From assembly GCA_947247005.1 (NCBI GenBank), contig OX365960.1, positions 20,274,533 through 20,338,532 on the forward strand: a DNA stretch of 64,000 bases. The letters run 5' to 3'. This stretch comes from Spisula solida (lineage: Eukaryota > Mollusca > Bivalvia > Venerida > Mactridae). Made by a program: the position numbers and the translations under genes. Shown in pieces: positions 1 to 12,264 of this stretch (position 1 is its first letter; each line of letters starts with the position of its first letter). The notes beneath the pieces were generated by a model that was not told the DNA's origin, made no database searches, and saw only the letters and a list, made by a program, of their open reading frames with translations.

Positions 1-200
1 ATATGTATGTACATGTATATGTTCAGAAATTGTATGTAGTTAATATTCCACACCACGAAATAACTAAGCTTTGTTTGTATATAGGCACATGTGTTCATAA
101 AAGTTAAGAATAGCAACAAACGATAATTAATTAATAACAAAGTAAAAACACCAACGACTGTAACTGCTGAAAAAAACATAGTTTATGATATGTTATGATA

Positions 201-1225
201 TACGAGGGTCGTTCATTTAATACCCGGACGATTGATATAGCTGGAAAACTAGTTGACCGATATTGATAAAAACGTACAGGAATACATTCACACTATTCCT
301 TAATTCACATACGAAAGTTCAGCTTGTTGCGACGAAGGGTTTACATAATATTAGTGTTTTAATAAGTACATGTAACGCGAAGCGGCCCAAGTTGACGTCA
401 AAATATAATGACGTTACGCCATTTTTGGTCCTAAAACGTGACACTTTTTCTCTATTTAATCATATTTTAGAGCCGTAAAGTCACGCTAGCACACACATTT
501 ACTATTTTAAGATGTTCGGTAGTGATTACAAATGCTGTACCCACGATCATTTCGCATGGTTCCGTAATTACTATTGTATTTATTCTTCAAGTAGTGTTTA
601 CCCCTCCACAGGTGTTTAACCGACGACACTTTGCTGTTTCTGACGTAAGATTGGCCCATCCTCAGATCATCGCGAGGTGATCTTTGTCATCAAAGAACCG
701 TTTATAAGTAGAATCCACTGATACGAATATTCCCAAAAAGGCTTCTCTAAAATAGATTCTTTAGCTTCATAGGTGTATGACTAATACTTTTACGAAATTA
801 TATCATAATGGTTTTTTTCCCTTAACACATTCGATTTCATTGCGATATTGACGGAAACACACCCGTTGTCACTAAACAGCGCTTTACGCACAGTAACAGT
901 ACAAAAATTACATCAAACGTTATATAACATAACGTAGATGTATCCATAACGTTATATGATGTTTTCCGTTAAAAATAGGCAACTATACCACGCACCCTGT
1001 CATATCAACACTCTACATTTCACTGAAAACTTGGGTTGGGCCGGGTAGCCCTTAGTTAGGTTACTATAGTAACCACAGTTTGTGCTCGGTTGGATAAAAG
1101 TATACCACGTTTTGTCTAATTTTCAAGTTGGTAAGTACGTCTTATTAAACGAAAGTTTATTACAATTGCATGCTTCAATCAAGCGCTATGGTGATCGTCC
1201 GGGTATTAAATGAACGACCCTCGTA
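201..1225. mobile_element. Mariner-like inverted-repeat element
   Basis: The two ends are perfect inverted repeats of at least 32 bp, beginning TACGAGGGTCGTTCATTTAA and ending with its reverse complement. TA at both ends is consistent with the TA target duplication of Tc1/mariner elements. The element is about 1,025 bp, close to a full mariner, but I see no transposase reading frame in it. It is either badly decayed or a non-autonomous derivative. Family assignment rests only on the terminal sequence style and size. Confidence 0.7.
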
Positions 1226-1230
1226 TTAAG

Positions 1231-1355
1231 CACAGGTAAATGTATCAATAATAAAGAGTGAACTTTTTATAAAATTTATAATATCTTAGATATCTAAGAT
1301 AACATAAGTTTTATAAAATATTGTTTACTCTTTATCAATGATACAGTTACCTGTG
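1231..1355. mobile_element. MITE family A, copy 1 (CACAGGTAA ends)
   Basis: A nearly palindromic element of about 125 bp whose ends read CACAGGTAA and TTACCTGTG, followed inward by a match to ATAAAGAGT. A second copy lies at 56268-56410. It starts six bases after the end of the mariner-like element. Confidence 0.7.
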
Positions 1356-1774
1356 ATACTGAGTAGTTTTTATGCCGTTACTAACGATACCTATAAAACA
1401 CTATCACGATGCTATCTGATTACATGCTAATTATGGAAGTTGATATACGTACAAATATGTTTTTGTCAGTTTTTTTTCAGGTTATACGGAGGCGAGTTTT
1501 TGTCTAGCGCCATCTGCGTGTGCTATCAAACTACAGAAAATTTAGAAAAACAAAGTACGCTTTTCATTATTCTCGTAATTTCTTTAAATGCATTTTTGAA
1601 TATTTAGGTCCATCTTACAAAGAGAAGCAGTTGCATGATAGTCTATGAGGAACATTTTTTAAGACTAGTTGTTCAATTCAGTACAAACGTATCGAGTACA
1701 AGTAGTATGGGTAAAATAAAAAATGCGTACATATTAATTTTAACAAGTCATTAAGAATTACAAGCAATACAGAA

Positions 1775-2030
1775 GTCCCCTACCGGCTTGAAGCCATTTT
1801 CAATGTTTCTTTTGCCATAGCAATTACAATTTTTGTCGGAATCAAAATATATTTTTAGACGTGCATAATCCCCTTATTTCCCCCCATCCACATACCAAGT
1901 TTCATAAACCAAGCTTGGAAACTGTTTCAGTTATGTCAGGATCCAGATCTTTTGACGGACGAGCGGACGGAGAGCAAACATATAGTCCCCTCCAGTCAAA
2001 AACCGGTAAGGGGGACTTATTAACGTTGAC
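1775..2030. repeat. Dispersed repeat with GGACGG box, copy 1
   Basis: Shared with 43235-43640, which is longer. Both contain GAAGCCATTTTCAATGTTTC, then GCCATAGCAA, AAGTTTCATAAACC, then a GACGGACGGACGG-type stretch and AAAAACCGGTA(A)GGG. Both copies have the same orientation. No coding potential is conserved. The class is unknown. Confidence 0.6.
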
Positions 2031-2497
2031 CGTTTGCGTTGTACTAAGATTTTACCATTCAGTCATAGATCAGCGTTTTGCAAGTTCAGATGTTGTGTAA
2101 CTCCTATCAGAGTCTGACTTGAAGGCTACCAACCAGTGCGAGAAAAAATGTTCATTTTGTAATTATGTAGAAGACGAATATCATGTTTTAATACGCTGCA
2201 ATTTGTCATTCTTGTCTACCAGCGTATTCTTCACCCGAACCTGGGAGTTTTTCTAACCACTGATGTATGAGGTTGTAATTAAAACCTACCTATACTACAG
2301 AGAAATCGTTCATTTTGCAATTCTGTTGGGGACGAATACCATGTTTTCATACCATAAGTGTCCGTCCCATGACTGTGTTTACAGTATTTGTGCATCAACT
2401 AGCGATAGACGGTTATACCATTACTGTCTAAGCTGTAGTTTGTACGATGATTTGCGTTCGAAAATGTTTTTAAGAGTAACAAACATGTACATATTAC

Positions 2498-2657
2498 CTG
2501 TAAGTCCTAGAGCCGTTGTGATGACGATGGTTAGGATCTCTGTCAGCGTCATGGTACTAGGTTCCGCATTTAGAACGTCGCAAACTTCCGACGCATTTGA
2601 TGAATTATCCGATGGATTGATTAAGGTACAGTTTAAATCACTTGTCAAATTCTGCAT
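2498..2657 (-). CDS. Probable first coding exon of a class A GPCR (partial)
   Basis: The reading frame starts with ATG at 2657. It gives an extracellular N-terminus of about 40 residues with four N-glycosylation sequons (NLT, NCT, NSS, NAS), then a hydrophobic segment ending ALGLTG. This resembles the first membrane helix of rhodopsin-like receptors up to the conserved Gly-Asn. A 5' splice site, CTTACAG|GTAATA, falls exactly between that Gly and the Asn codon, so the exon probably ends at 2498 in phase 1. The open frame continues 25 residues past it but loses receptor character. Helices 2-7 would lie further left on this strand. I see none in the remaining 2.5 kb, where the mariner-like element sits, so they are outside the window or lost. 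The protein could be another single-pass protein. Family assignment is an inference from one helix. Confidence 0.45.
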
Positions 2658-2679
2658 TTTGATTATCGTCCAATATTAG

Positions 2680-4390
2680 TGTAAAATAATAGTAAAAACT
2701 ATATTTAGTGTTTAGATCGTTTCGGAAAATCACTATATAGGTGTATATAACGTCCTCAAATGAATTTCAGTATGTGTCTTCCGTCAGACTGCGGGAAATG
2801 AAATAATCTCTATTCTTATTTGTCAGGTACTTTCACACTATTTGATATCATCCATCATATTTCCACGAGGTGCGGCTTGGTTTAATCAGAAAAACACGGT
2901 ATGTCGTTTGTGACACTCTTGTTCTGAAATTTTAGAACCTCGTGATTAATTCGCGAATAGATCAGCCTCGATCTGACATCTGCATCTCGTTATGAATTGT
3001 GTAAATAAATCGGCCTCGTTTTGATACATCAGAGCTTCGTAATTATTATGTGAACTTTTACGAGTTGGTTGGTACTTTTAATATGAGCTTGTACTGTTAT
3101 ATTATAATGATTAAAAGTGACGGTAACATGTGCGTCAAGACTATTTTTTGCAGCAATGATTATGTTGTTATCCACTCCCTTTGATAGGTTTTCATGTACA
3201 GAAATATGACCTGTCTTTGAGAAGACAAAAAAGAAAAAATAGCTAAATATATTTTGTAACACCTGATGCCGACTGATTTAAATTATAATTCTCTAAACAA
3301 ATCAGCCAGATTTCGTGAATGTCGTTTTTATAAAATAATATACAAACTAGTAAACTATATTTTTTTTATATTTCTTAGAAAGTAGAAGGAATTGGTTCTT
3401 TTTGGATTTTTTTCTGTCTAGTAAACTATCTGACACATTTAAGAATGACACATAAAGTGAGCTCAATTTTGAAGCAAAGTCTCGTATATTGTGTAGGTTA
3501 TGTCAAAGACTTAAAAATACAAATATTTGAATGATGTACCAAATCTCACAATATCTCGCAGCAATCTTCTAAAATTTCGTTAAATATCGTTTGTTTTCAA
3601 ACCCTTGTATCTCCTGTTTTACAGAACACAGGCACAATACTAATAATTCTATGCAATAGATAATATTATATTATGTAGCCTTACAATGATACCTTATTTA
3701 TTGAAATCAGTCAAGGAATAAAACAATAGACCTCAAAGAGCCATACCTACTCTACTCTCATTTCAATGGAAATTCGAAGTTTATCAGATAATACCCAATT
3801 TGCCTCATTCAAATAATAATTGTCTGAATTATATAGCAGATAGACAAAAACAAGTTACCTCATACAATATAAGAAACTTAGCTCTTCAAAATGAGACATT
3901 GGTCATTAAAAAAGGATGACAAACAAAACTTTTGATGCAATATAACATAATCTGCTGCATGCCATTTTGCATTTTCTCCCACTCGCTTTCAACTGAGTGT
4001 CCAATCTGTGTGTTTAGATCTTTGGTTATGTGGTGTCAAATAGGGCTGCGTACCGGTTTCCGATATAAATCGAATACCGGTATTTTGCGTTCGATAGATA
4101 CATCGTATCGAATGTGTCCGTATCGGTCAAAACATCGATCAACAAAAATACACAACAAAATCCCCATTTTCAGTAAAGTTTTCGGTAGTCTATTTGTTTC
4201 GTCTCAAAATGGTCAGGTCATAGACGCAGCTTAAGTCCGAGTGAATCTAATTTTCAAACAAGAATCTGCTTTGCAAACTAATTTAAACATGTGTAAATAG
4301 GTTATTTATAACATATCTCAAGCCTGACGTGATTGTGTTCCGCAAGTTAAATACATGTACGAGTACCAGCTACACGGTTTTCAGCTTTTG
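2680..4390. other. No gene seen; one hAT-like transposon end
   Basis: AT-rich sequence without exon-like frames that I can recognise. Around 4040-4120, GGGCTGCGTACCGGTTTC followed by alternating CGAATACCGG/TATCG motifs resembles the terminus of a hAT-type transposon. I do not find the partner end. Confidence 0.4.
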
Positions 4391-6640
4391 ATCGCTGAGG
4401 CTTATTTAGGCCTATTCTACTTTTCGACAGCTTGGACTTGGGCGGATCTTTGTCTTGTTTAGTTGGGCATTGTGCGTTTGCTGAATCTATTCTATTCAGC
4501 TTTTAAACAGTGGGATAAGGGATGTTTACTTTTCTTGGTCCGTTGTGTGTTGGGCACTTCTTCGTTTTAAGATTTCTGACAGCTAAAACTAGGCATTGTA
4601 GTCCTTTTGCTGTGGAAACCGTGTCATTCAGCTTGTTATAATTTATTCTACTTTTCGACAGCTTGGACTTTGGCGGATCTTTGACTTATTTAGTTGGGCA
4701 TTGTGCCATGTATGTGTTTTATGTTTTCTGTGCTCGGATGGTCAAGTTGGACATTGTGCCTTGTATGTGTTTTATGTTTTCTGTGCTCGGATGGTCAAGT
4801 TGGACATTGTGCCTTGTATGTTTTTAATGTTTTCTGTGCTCGGATGGTCAAGTTGGGCATTGTGCCTTGTATGTGTTTTATGTTTTCTGTGCTCGGATGG
4901 TCAAGTTGGACATTGTGCCTTGTATGTGTTTTATGTTTTCTGTGCTCGGATAGTCAAGTTGGGCATTGTGCCTTGTATGTGTTTTATGTTTTCTGTGCTC
5001 GGATGGTCAAGTTGGACATTGTGCCTTGTATGTGTTTTATGTTTTCTGTGCTCGGATGGTCAAGTTGGACCTTGTGCCTTGTATGTGTTTTATGTTTTCC
5101 GTGCTCGGATGGTCAAGTTGGACATTGTGCCTTGTATGTTTTTAGTGTTTTCTGTGCTCGGATGGTCAAGTTGGGCATTGTGCCTTGTATGTGTTTTATG
5201 TTTTCTGTGCTCGGATGCTCAAGTTGGACATTGTGCCTTGTAAGTGTTTTATGTTTTCTGTGCTCGGATGGTCAAGTTGGGCATTGTGCCTTGTATGTGT
5301 TTTATGTTTTCTGTGCTCGGATGGTCAAGTTGGACATTGTGCCTTGTATGTGTTTTATGTTTTCTGTGCTCGGATAGTCAAGTTGGGCATTGTGCCTTGT
5401 ATGTGTTTTATGTTTTCTGTGCTCGGATGGTCAAGTTGGACATTGTGCCTTGTATGTGTTTTATGTTTTCTGTGCTCGGATGGTCAAGTTGGACCTTGTG
5501 CCTTGTATGTGTTTTATGTTTTCCGTGCTCGGATGGTCAAGTTGGACATTGTGCCTTGTATGTTTTTAGTGTTTTCTGTGCTCGGATGGTCAAGTTGGGC
5601 ATTGTGCCTTGTATGTGTTTTATGTTTTCTGTGCTCGGATGCTCAAGTTGGACATTGTGCCTTGTAAGTGTTTTATGATTTCTGTGCTCGGATGGTCAAG
5701 TTGGGCATTGTGCCTTGTATGTGTTTTATGTTTTCTGTGCTCGGATGGTCAAGTTGGACATTGTGCCTTGTATGTGTTTTATGTTTTCTGTGCTTGGATG
5801 GTCAAGTTGGACATTGAGCCTTGTATGTGTTTTATGTTTTCTGTGCTAGGATGGTCAAGTTGGACATTGTGCCTTGTATGTGTTTTATGTTTTCTGTGCT
5901 CGGATGGTCAAGTTGGACATTGTGTCTTTATGTGTTTTATGTTTTCTGTGCTCGGATGGTCAAGTTGGACATTGTGCCTTGTATGTGTTTTATGATTTCT
6001 GTGCTCGGATGGTCAAGTTGGGCATTGTGCCTTGTATGTGTTTTATGTTTTCTGTGCTCGGATGGTCAAGTTGGACATTGTGCCTTGTATGTGTTTTATG
6101 TTTTCTGTGCTTGGATGGTCAAGTTGGACATTGAGCCTTGTATGTGTTTTATGTTTTCTGTGCTAGGATGGTCAAGTTGGACATTGTGCCATGTATGTGT
6201 TTTATGTTTTCTGTGCTCGGATGGTCAAGTTGGACATTGTGTCTTTATGTGTTTTATGTTTTCTGTGCTCGGATGGTCAAGTTGGACATTGTGCCTTGTA
6301 TGTGTTTTATGTTTTCTGTGCTCGGATGGTCAAGTTGGGCATTGTGCCTTGTATGTGTTTTATGTTTTCTGTGCTCGGATGGTCAAGTTGGACATTGTGT
6401 CTTTATGTGTTTTATGTTTTCTGTGCCCGGATGGTCAAGTTGGACATTGTGCCTTGTATGTGTTTTATGTTTTCTGTGCTCGGATGGTCAAGTTGGACAT
6501 TGTGCCTTGTATGTGTTTTATGTTTTCTGTGCTCGGATGGTTAAGTTAGGCAGTGTGCATTGTATGTTTTTCATGTTTGCTGTGCTCGGCTAGTTAAGTT
6601 GAGTGCTGCCTTCCCTGTCTGACTTTATGTTACCTTTTTA
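4390..6640 (+). mobile_element. Element with tandem core and conserved CTGCCTTCCCTGTCTGAC end, largest copy
   Basis: A unique left part (4390-4700) contains two copies of a segment with TTCGACAGCTTGGACTT and TTTAGTTGGGCATTGTGC. A 53-bp tandem core follows. The right end reads GTTGAGTGCTGCCTTCCC then TGTCTGAC. The same right end occurs, inverted or direct, at about 7009, 15340, 16670, 23670 and 24091, and weakly at 49320. Non-autonomous elements with a tandem core and conserved flanks are known in bivalves (Helentron-like type). I infer that class from architecture only. No open frame in it looks like protein: the long frames are artefacts of the 53-bp repeat. Confidence 0.6.
4705..6595 (+). 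repeat. 53-bp minisatellite, about 36 units, with higher-order periods
   Basis: The unit runs GTCAAGTTGGACATTGTGCC, then TTGTATGTGTTTTATG, then TTTTCTGTGCTCGGATG (53 bp). Variant-carrying units recur at 424 bp in the left half: CCGTGCTCGG at about 5100 and 5523, and TTGTAAGTG at about 5240 and 5664. In the right half they recur at about 317 bp: GTGCTAGG at about 5842 and 6159, and GTCTTTATG at about 5924 and 6241. The array therefore grew by block duplication of 8-unit and then 6-unit segments. All three forward frames are open over long stretches only because the unit lacks stops. Confidence 0.9.
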
Positions 6641-7008
6641 CACTTATACGCGGATCTGAATTAGTCATTTCGTTGTGTGTATTTTCTGTAATAAGCGTGT
6701 GGCAGACGTTAATTCGCCACAGAACTAATTTAGTTTCCTTCCAATTCATGTTGATTCATAAGAATTAACATGTTTTAACTGTCATGTGACTTTACGCGTT
6801 CATGTTTTAATTCTGAAAATCCCGTTTGTTCATTTTTATGTAGTATTACTTGTCTTAATATGTGTATTCTTGCACATTCTAAGGAAAATAGCTATATACG
6901 TAAATGGATTTCGATCCAATCCTACTTAAATTACGTTATCTATTAATATGTAGTTCTGTTCAATTATTATGCGTTTGTAAACTTATGTAAAAAGGTGTAA
7001 AATAATAG

Positions 7009-7310
7009 GAAATCCGACAGGAAAGGCAGCACTCAACTTAACCAGCCGAACACAGAAAACAAAAAAACACCACAAACCACAATTACACGGCGCAATGCCC
7101 AACACACAATTGAACGAGAAAATGAACTTAACCGTTAAGCCCAAGTCCTAGTTTTACCTAAATACACTATACAGTGTATATCTAAAAGCTAACTGCCCTA
7201 GTTCCAGCAATAAAAAGCCCAATGACCTAGTTTCAACTGAATGTCCCAGTTTCAGCAATAAAAAGCTCAATAGCCTAGCTGAATGACATAGTTTCAACAG
7301 TAAACAAGGC
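7009..7310 (-). mobile_element. CTGCCTTCC-end element, inverted copy
   Basis: Begins with TCCGACAGGAAAGGCAGCAC, then CTCAACTTAACCAGCCGA and CACAGAAAAC. This is the reverse complement of the right end of the large copy at 6580-6640. No 53-bp core is present. The sequence then passes into CAGTTTCAGCAATAAAAAG motifs also seen at 15520-15600. Confidence 0.55.
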
Positions 7311-7429
7311 AGTCTAAATGACGGCTATAATTCCCCCACCGATTTAATTGATAGTGAACTGTGACCTTGACTGTATGACCTTGACTGTATGACAGTAAGC
7401 TTTGTTGTAACTTGGTTCTGCACATCGCC

Positions 7430-7765
7430 TCCAGGCTTAAAAAGTTATGGAGCAACACAAACCTTTGACCTTGACCTTCAGCCAGCATGGCAGAAACTTG
7501 GGTTCTGCACATCATGGCAGAAACTTGGGTTCTGCACATCAACTTCATAATTTACGCATATGCTGTACGTTTCATATAATTCGGCTCATGCGTTAAAAGG
7601 TTTTGAAGGGGACACGACATGTAAGACTCAAACCTTAAACTGTGACATTGAGCCGGCACGGTTGGAACTTGGGTTCTGCACATCGTCTTTACAGGTTCAC
7701 ACTTACTGTATGTTTCATGGACAACCCCAGGCGATACAACGCTTTGGAGCGTATCTAAAATGTAA
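7430..7765. repeat. Dispersed/tandem repeat with GAAACTTGGGTTCTGCACAT
   Basis: The motif GAACTTGGGTTCTGCACATC or close variants occurs four times here (about 7430, 7495, 7520 and 7665), with CCTTGACCTT between some copies. No protein signal. Confidence 0.5.
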
Positions 7766-7769
7766 GAGC

Positions 7770-7965
7770 TGTGTGAAGTTGGCTCTATATACGACATTCA
7801 AAAAACCGAAATTCGTGCAGCTCGACATACGACATTGGACGACATTAAAAAAATCAAAATATCGAATGTCGTGCAGCTTGGCATACGACATTGAACGACA
7901 TTAAAATAATTGTCATCAATCGAATGTCGTGCAGCTCAACATACGACATTGGACGACATTCATAA
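7770..7965 (-). repeat. Short relative of the hairpin array at 47.6-48.4 kb, inverted
   Basis: Contains three degenerate units with CGACATTCxAAAAAA, GTGCAGCTCGACATACGAC and ATTGGACGACATT, plus the flank GCTGTGTGAAGTTGGCTC. That flank matches, as reverse complement, GAGCCAACTTCACACAGC at the right edge of the 47.6-48.4 kb array. The shared flank shows that both loci carry the same mobile unit, short here and expanded there. Confidence 0.7.
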
Positions 7966-8089
7966 AAGTATTCAGACAGCCTGGTGGATGGACTAAAAGC
8001 ATTACTCCAATATATTGTAAAATCCTTTATTTTCACCATTCAATTTCTTGAATGGTGGTAAAATTGCATATATACTATATAGTCCGTTT

Positions 8090-8770
8090 AAAAAGGTCTG
8101 TCCCTGGTATACAAACATTGCAATATCATAACATTGTATTTTTATTGTTTCAAACATTTTAATTTTAGAAAAAGGCAGAATAAATCAATACCTTATTCAC
8201 TAAGCTACATAATGATACACATAATGTATATTTAAATAATACATAAATAAGTGAAATTGCAATGTTTATATACACAATGTTATGTAAACAAGTGACCGAC
8301 CTGATAAATCGATTTATAAATGTATAGTCCAGTTAGGATATTGTGACAGTGACGTTGCAGTTTATGTGTACGCAAAAAATCACAACCATTGTCTAAAAAG
8401 TATGTTAGTTTAGCATTGAAATTATAGTTGTTTGCACAGTATAAGCCTTTATAATTGGTTTTACACCGTTATAGTGGACTCGACCGCTGCGTCACTGGAT
8501 TTTTATCCTGACTGGACTATACGTATTTATTGCACCGAACGTGTCTCAATCCACACGTAATTCGATATTCTTCGATATTAGAAATGACGCTACTAGTGAC
8601 AGACTGCGTCACATATAACACGTACGTGCGGTGTTTATTTGAGTGATTCACAATGCGTCTCTAAGGTGACCCGTTATTATAACACAATTATATAACACAA
8701 ATACTGATTCAAACACATATAATGAATGCCATTAAAATGCATCCTCATACATCAGTGGTTAGTCAAGTTC
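8090..8770 (+). repeat. Dispersed repeat X, copy 1 (interrupted by MITE B)
   Basis: Shares GTATACAAACATT, CATAACATTG, CCAATACCTTATTCACTAAG-like sequence and CATCAGTGGTTAGTCAAG, in the same order, with 60820-61395. MITE B (8323-8521) interrupts this copy, while different sequence interrupts the other. Class unknown. Confidence 0.55.
8323..8521. mobile_element. MITE family B, copy 1 (TATAGTCCAGT ends)
   Basis: About 199 bp. The left end is TATAGTCCAGTTAGGATA then TTGTGACAGTGACG. The right end is CTGCGTCACTGGATTTTTAT then CCTGACTGGACTATA, a match to the left end as inverted repeat. Other copies lie at 32830-32997, 37410-37627 and 59957-60172. Confidence 0.85.
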
Positions 8771-10410
8771 CAAGACTACTCGTGTGATATCTCTGGTGAA
8801 GAATACTCTGGTGAACGAGAATGTTAAAATGTAACCGGCTTCAAACATAAGTATTTTTCGTAATGTGTAAATGTGTAAAAGGCAGACCAGCCACAGTCAT
8901 TTTCACATACAGAACTTGGTTTATGCAGTTTGAACCGCTAAAATTATATAGTAAAACGTTTACCAGACTTTTTTACAAGACACTTCGTTCCACGTTATTG
9001 TCAAATGTTTACATCTTGTTAGTGGGTTACTTTGTAATGCCTTCATGTTTAATATTTAGCATTATGGATGTCAAAAGTCGTGTGCCCGAAGACCAGTAGG
9101 ACACGAGATGATATTAAAGACGAAACTTATATTTTGTTGTAAAGATTTTTATTTCAAATATTCTTATCAGAATAGATCATTGAAATCTGAACTTTATCAA
9201 TCGTCAAAAATTGGTATTGGGTCAATAATAGTAGCACTCTGAGGCAAAATGCAATGAACGGACTGGTTGCGTTTTTAATGGATTAAGGTATACAATATTT
9301 ACTGTTCTTGAGTTAGAGAATGCTTTCCATGGAACAGTTTTATCAAAACATTTTTTTGCTAGCGTAACACTAGTCTGGTTCCTGACATTTTCGATAGTAA
9401 GAGTACGACCTAATAACGTAGTGTAAGGGGCAGGTAATCCAGACTAACGTTAAGTTTTCCGTAACTATTACAAACGCCTGGTTTTATAGCCCTGTGATTA
9501 GTGGAAAACATGACTGTTTAATCATGATATAAAATATGTTTTGGGTCAAAAATTATCTAAAGCTTTATTCTGCTAACCGCTATATTGGTGATATCTGGCT
9601 TACATTCAATGTTCAGTATTTTTACTTTTACTAAGTGAATGCAACAATTTGCGACGAATTAGTAAATTATGTAGCGCACAGATAATCCAAAGCCACATAG
9701 AAACAACGACAGCGCCTAGCAATCCACACAAGAGTCAGACATAGAACGAACCATCCACATCCCCAAAAATGGATATTTCAAGCCAGTCTAAATACTCACT
9801 CCGCATTGAATGACACTCTATGGACTTCGAATTATGTGCATAATTAACCATGTGAGGTGTTTATAAATGATAACTACAATGAAGTGAAGTAGTAAAACGC
9901 ACTTAGGAATTTACGTATGAGAATACATTTTATCACATAAATACCGTGATAGTCCATGGGATAACAAATGACGGAACAATGTTCTTCAACACGTGTGATA
10001 ACAAATACGTGACGTCACCAGCTTTTCGGCGCGAAAACGTAACGTCGCCGGCTTAAATACGTTCTTATTGACGTTGTATTGACCCGGTTACTATGGTAAT
10101 GTGATAGAAAGAATCCGTAATTGAGATCAACAGTTCTTAAACTCGTCATAAAACAATGGCTCGCTTAATAACCTGTGTTTTCTAGACTCGTTTAAGAAAT
10201 GTTGATCTCCAAAGACAACTCATAACGGATCCTATATGAACATAGATTAACATGGCATTTGCGCAATGTTAGTAAAACATTGGGTGCGTCACTGCCTGGC
10301 GCAACCGTATTTTCTGATCGTGTTATTCTCACACATAATCGTTTGTTTAACGGCGTATTCATCACCTGAGTCTAGAAACTTGACGATTTTCTGATGTGTG
10401 AAGTCATTTT
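8770..10410. other. No gene seen; one small fold-back element
   Basis: No exon-like frame recognised. An inverted repeat of about 23 bp per arm (GAGATCAACAGTTCTTAAAC and GTTTAAGAAATGTTGATCTC) bounds 10123-10212. Around 9690-9760 there is a sequence with weak similarity to 15160-15215 and, inverted, to 33850-33910. It is probably a low-copy dispersed repeat. Confidence 0.4.
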
Positions 10411-12245
10411 TATACGCCCGTTTGAAAAACGGGACGTATTATGAGAACACCCTTGGCGGGCGGGCGGCGGCGTCCAGCAGTTTGTCTGTACTCTAGCGCT
10501 CAGAGTTTTCATCCGATCGTCTTCAAACTTTGTGACAATTTTTATTTTTAATTTTTTTTTAATTTTTTTTTTTATTTATTTTGCCCTGAAACTCACCATG
10601 TTCCGAGAAGGGCGTATTTTGTGACATTTTGGTTCTTGTTTCAAATGTCATTACAATGCACGAATACACAAACATTAGAACAATTGTATCGTATATTTAT
10701 CGTAAAGGTCAGTATGGCAGAGTTTTATAAACAAAACCAAACAGGAATTCGGAAACTTTATTACAAGAACTATATTACAACTGCAGCTACAAACCTGCTC
10801 AGAACTCATGTATTTATATAATTATGCAAGTATAGAAGCATTGGATGAAAAAAACACTGTACACAAATGTAACAAATATGCAATGCATTTCAAAAATCTA
10901 ATCAAAATCAATCATGCATGGAAACGGACTTCATAGGACACGGATGCCCTCACTTGCCATTTGACCATGTCAAAGGTCATAACTCGAATGCAAATATTGA
11001 CTAATATACCAACCAAGTTTGATGCCTGTAGCATAAAGATCTACTTATAAAGTTATGCGCAACAAAACCAAAATTCATCATTTCAGGGGCCACAACTCTG
11101 CTAATACAGGTCAGATCCGAATTTAAATACACATAATATTATGCACAACTTATACTGATTAATATATCAATAATGTTTGAGGACTGTAGCATAACTACTT
11201 ATAAATTTATGAGCAACAATAGATAAAATTCATTATTTCAGGGGCCACAACTATTACAGGTCAGATCCGAATAAGAATACACTTATGCACAACAACTCAC
11301 ACTGATTCATATACCGGACACGGATGCCCCCACTTGCCATTTGACCATGTCAAGCGTCATAATTCGAATGCAACTGTTAGCTAATATACCTACCAGGTTT
11401 GGTGACTACTTTTAAAGTAATGAGCAACAAAAGCTAAATTTCTTCATTTCAAGGGCCACAACTCTGCTTATACAGATCAGATCCGAATTAAAATACACAG
11501 ATGCGCAACAACTCATGCTGATAAATCTTCCTACACAATTTGAAGACCTTAGCTTAGATACTTTTTGGAGTTATGAAGGACACAAGCAATATCTCGTCAA
11601 ACGTCATCATTCCAAAGGCTATAAATTTGCTCATACTTGTCGATCCGGAATAAAATATATAGATGAACAGCAACACATGCTGAATAACTTTCTACGAAGA
11701 TTGATGACTGTAGCACAAGTCATTTTCAAGTAACGACTGACACAAACAAAATGCCGTCATTTCAAGGGTTACAAGTCTGCTAATACTGGTCGGATCCGAA
11801 TACATGTAAAATATTATATAAATAACACATAGCTTCGAGGGTGACAGTAAAAATGTCAGCCTGAGGAAAGTACTGTTTCCCAAGGCCGCCAAAGAGTTCA
11901 AAACAGAAATAATATTAGTTTTAGAAAGAAAATGTCACGTGACAAAAAAGTACTGTCAAAAAAGTACTATCACCCTGCTGACAGTAAAAAAATGTTCAAT
12001 CACATGGTATATTGATCCGCTTGATCGTAATAGTAAGAATATTACCTGTTTGTCTATGGGAAATTAACATTACGAAAAAAGTGAGGGGTAATACATATAA
12101 ATGTAGGTGCACAACATCTCATACTGTACATAGCTCAATTACTTTTAAGCTTCGGACGACATAACATTTTGGGACTGTCTGACTGACGGACGGACAATGA
12201 CGAATCTAGATGCCCCCCCCCCAAAATATATGGTGGGGGCATAAG
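10410..12245 (+). repeat. Long dispersed repeat with internal reiterations
   Basis: Begins near CGCCCGTTTGAAAAACGGGA (itself an inverted repeat) with a GGCGGGCGGGCGGCGG stretch. A segment of about 185 bp is then repeated four to five times, marked by GGGCCACAACTCTGC, ACAGGTCAGATCCGAAT and GATTAATATACC. The end reads GACTGACGGACGGACAATGA then a C-run and GGTGGGGGCATAA. There is no open frame of note. This layout suggests a single old element that expanded internally. Confidence 0.5.
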
Positions 12246-12264
12246 AATGTAACACTAATTAATA

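Noticed and set aside
4694..6593. Several overlapping long cysteine-rich reading frames
   Set aside because: They are different frames of the same stop-free 53-bp repeat, with no splice sites, start context or domain.
4705..6595. CRISPR-like regular repeats here and at 28.6-31.35 kb
   Set aside because: The units are contiguous, without unique spacers, and the DNA is eukaryotic.
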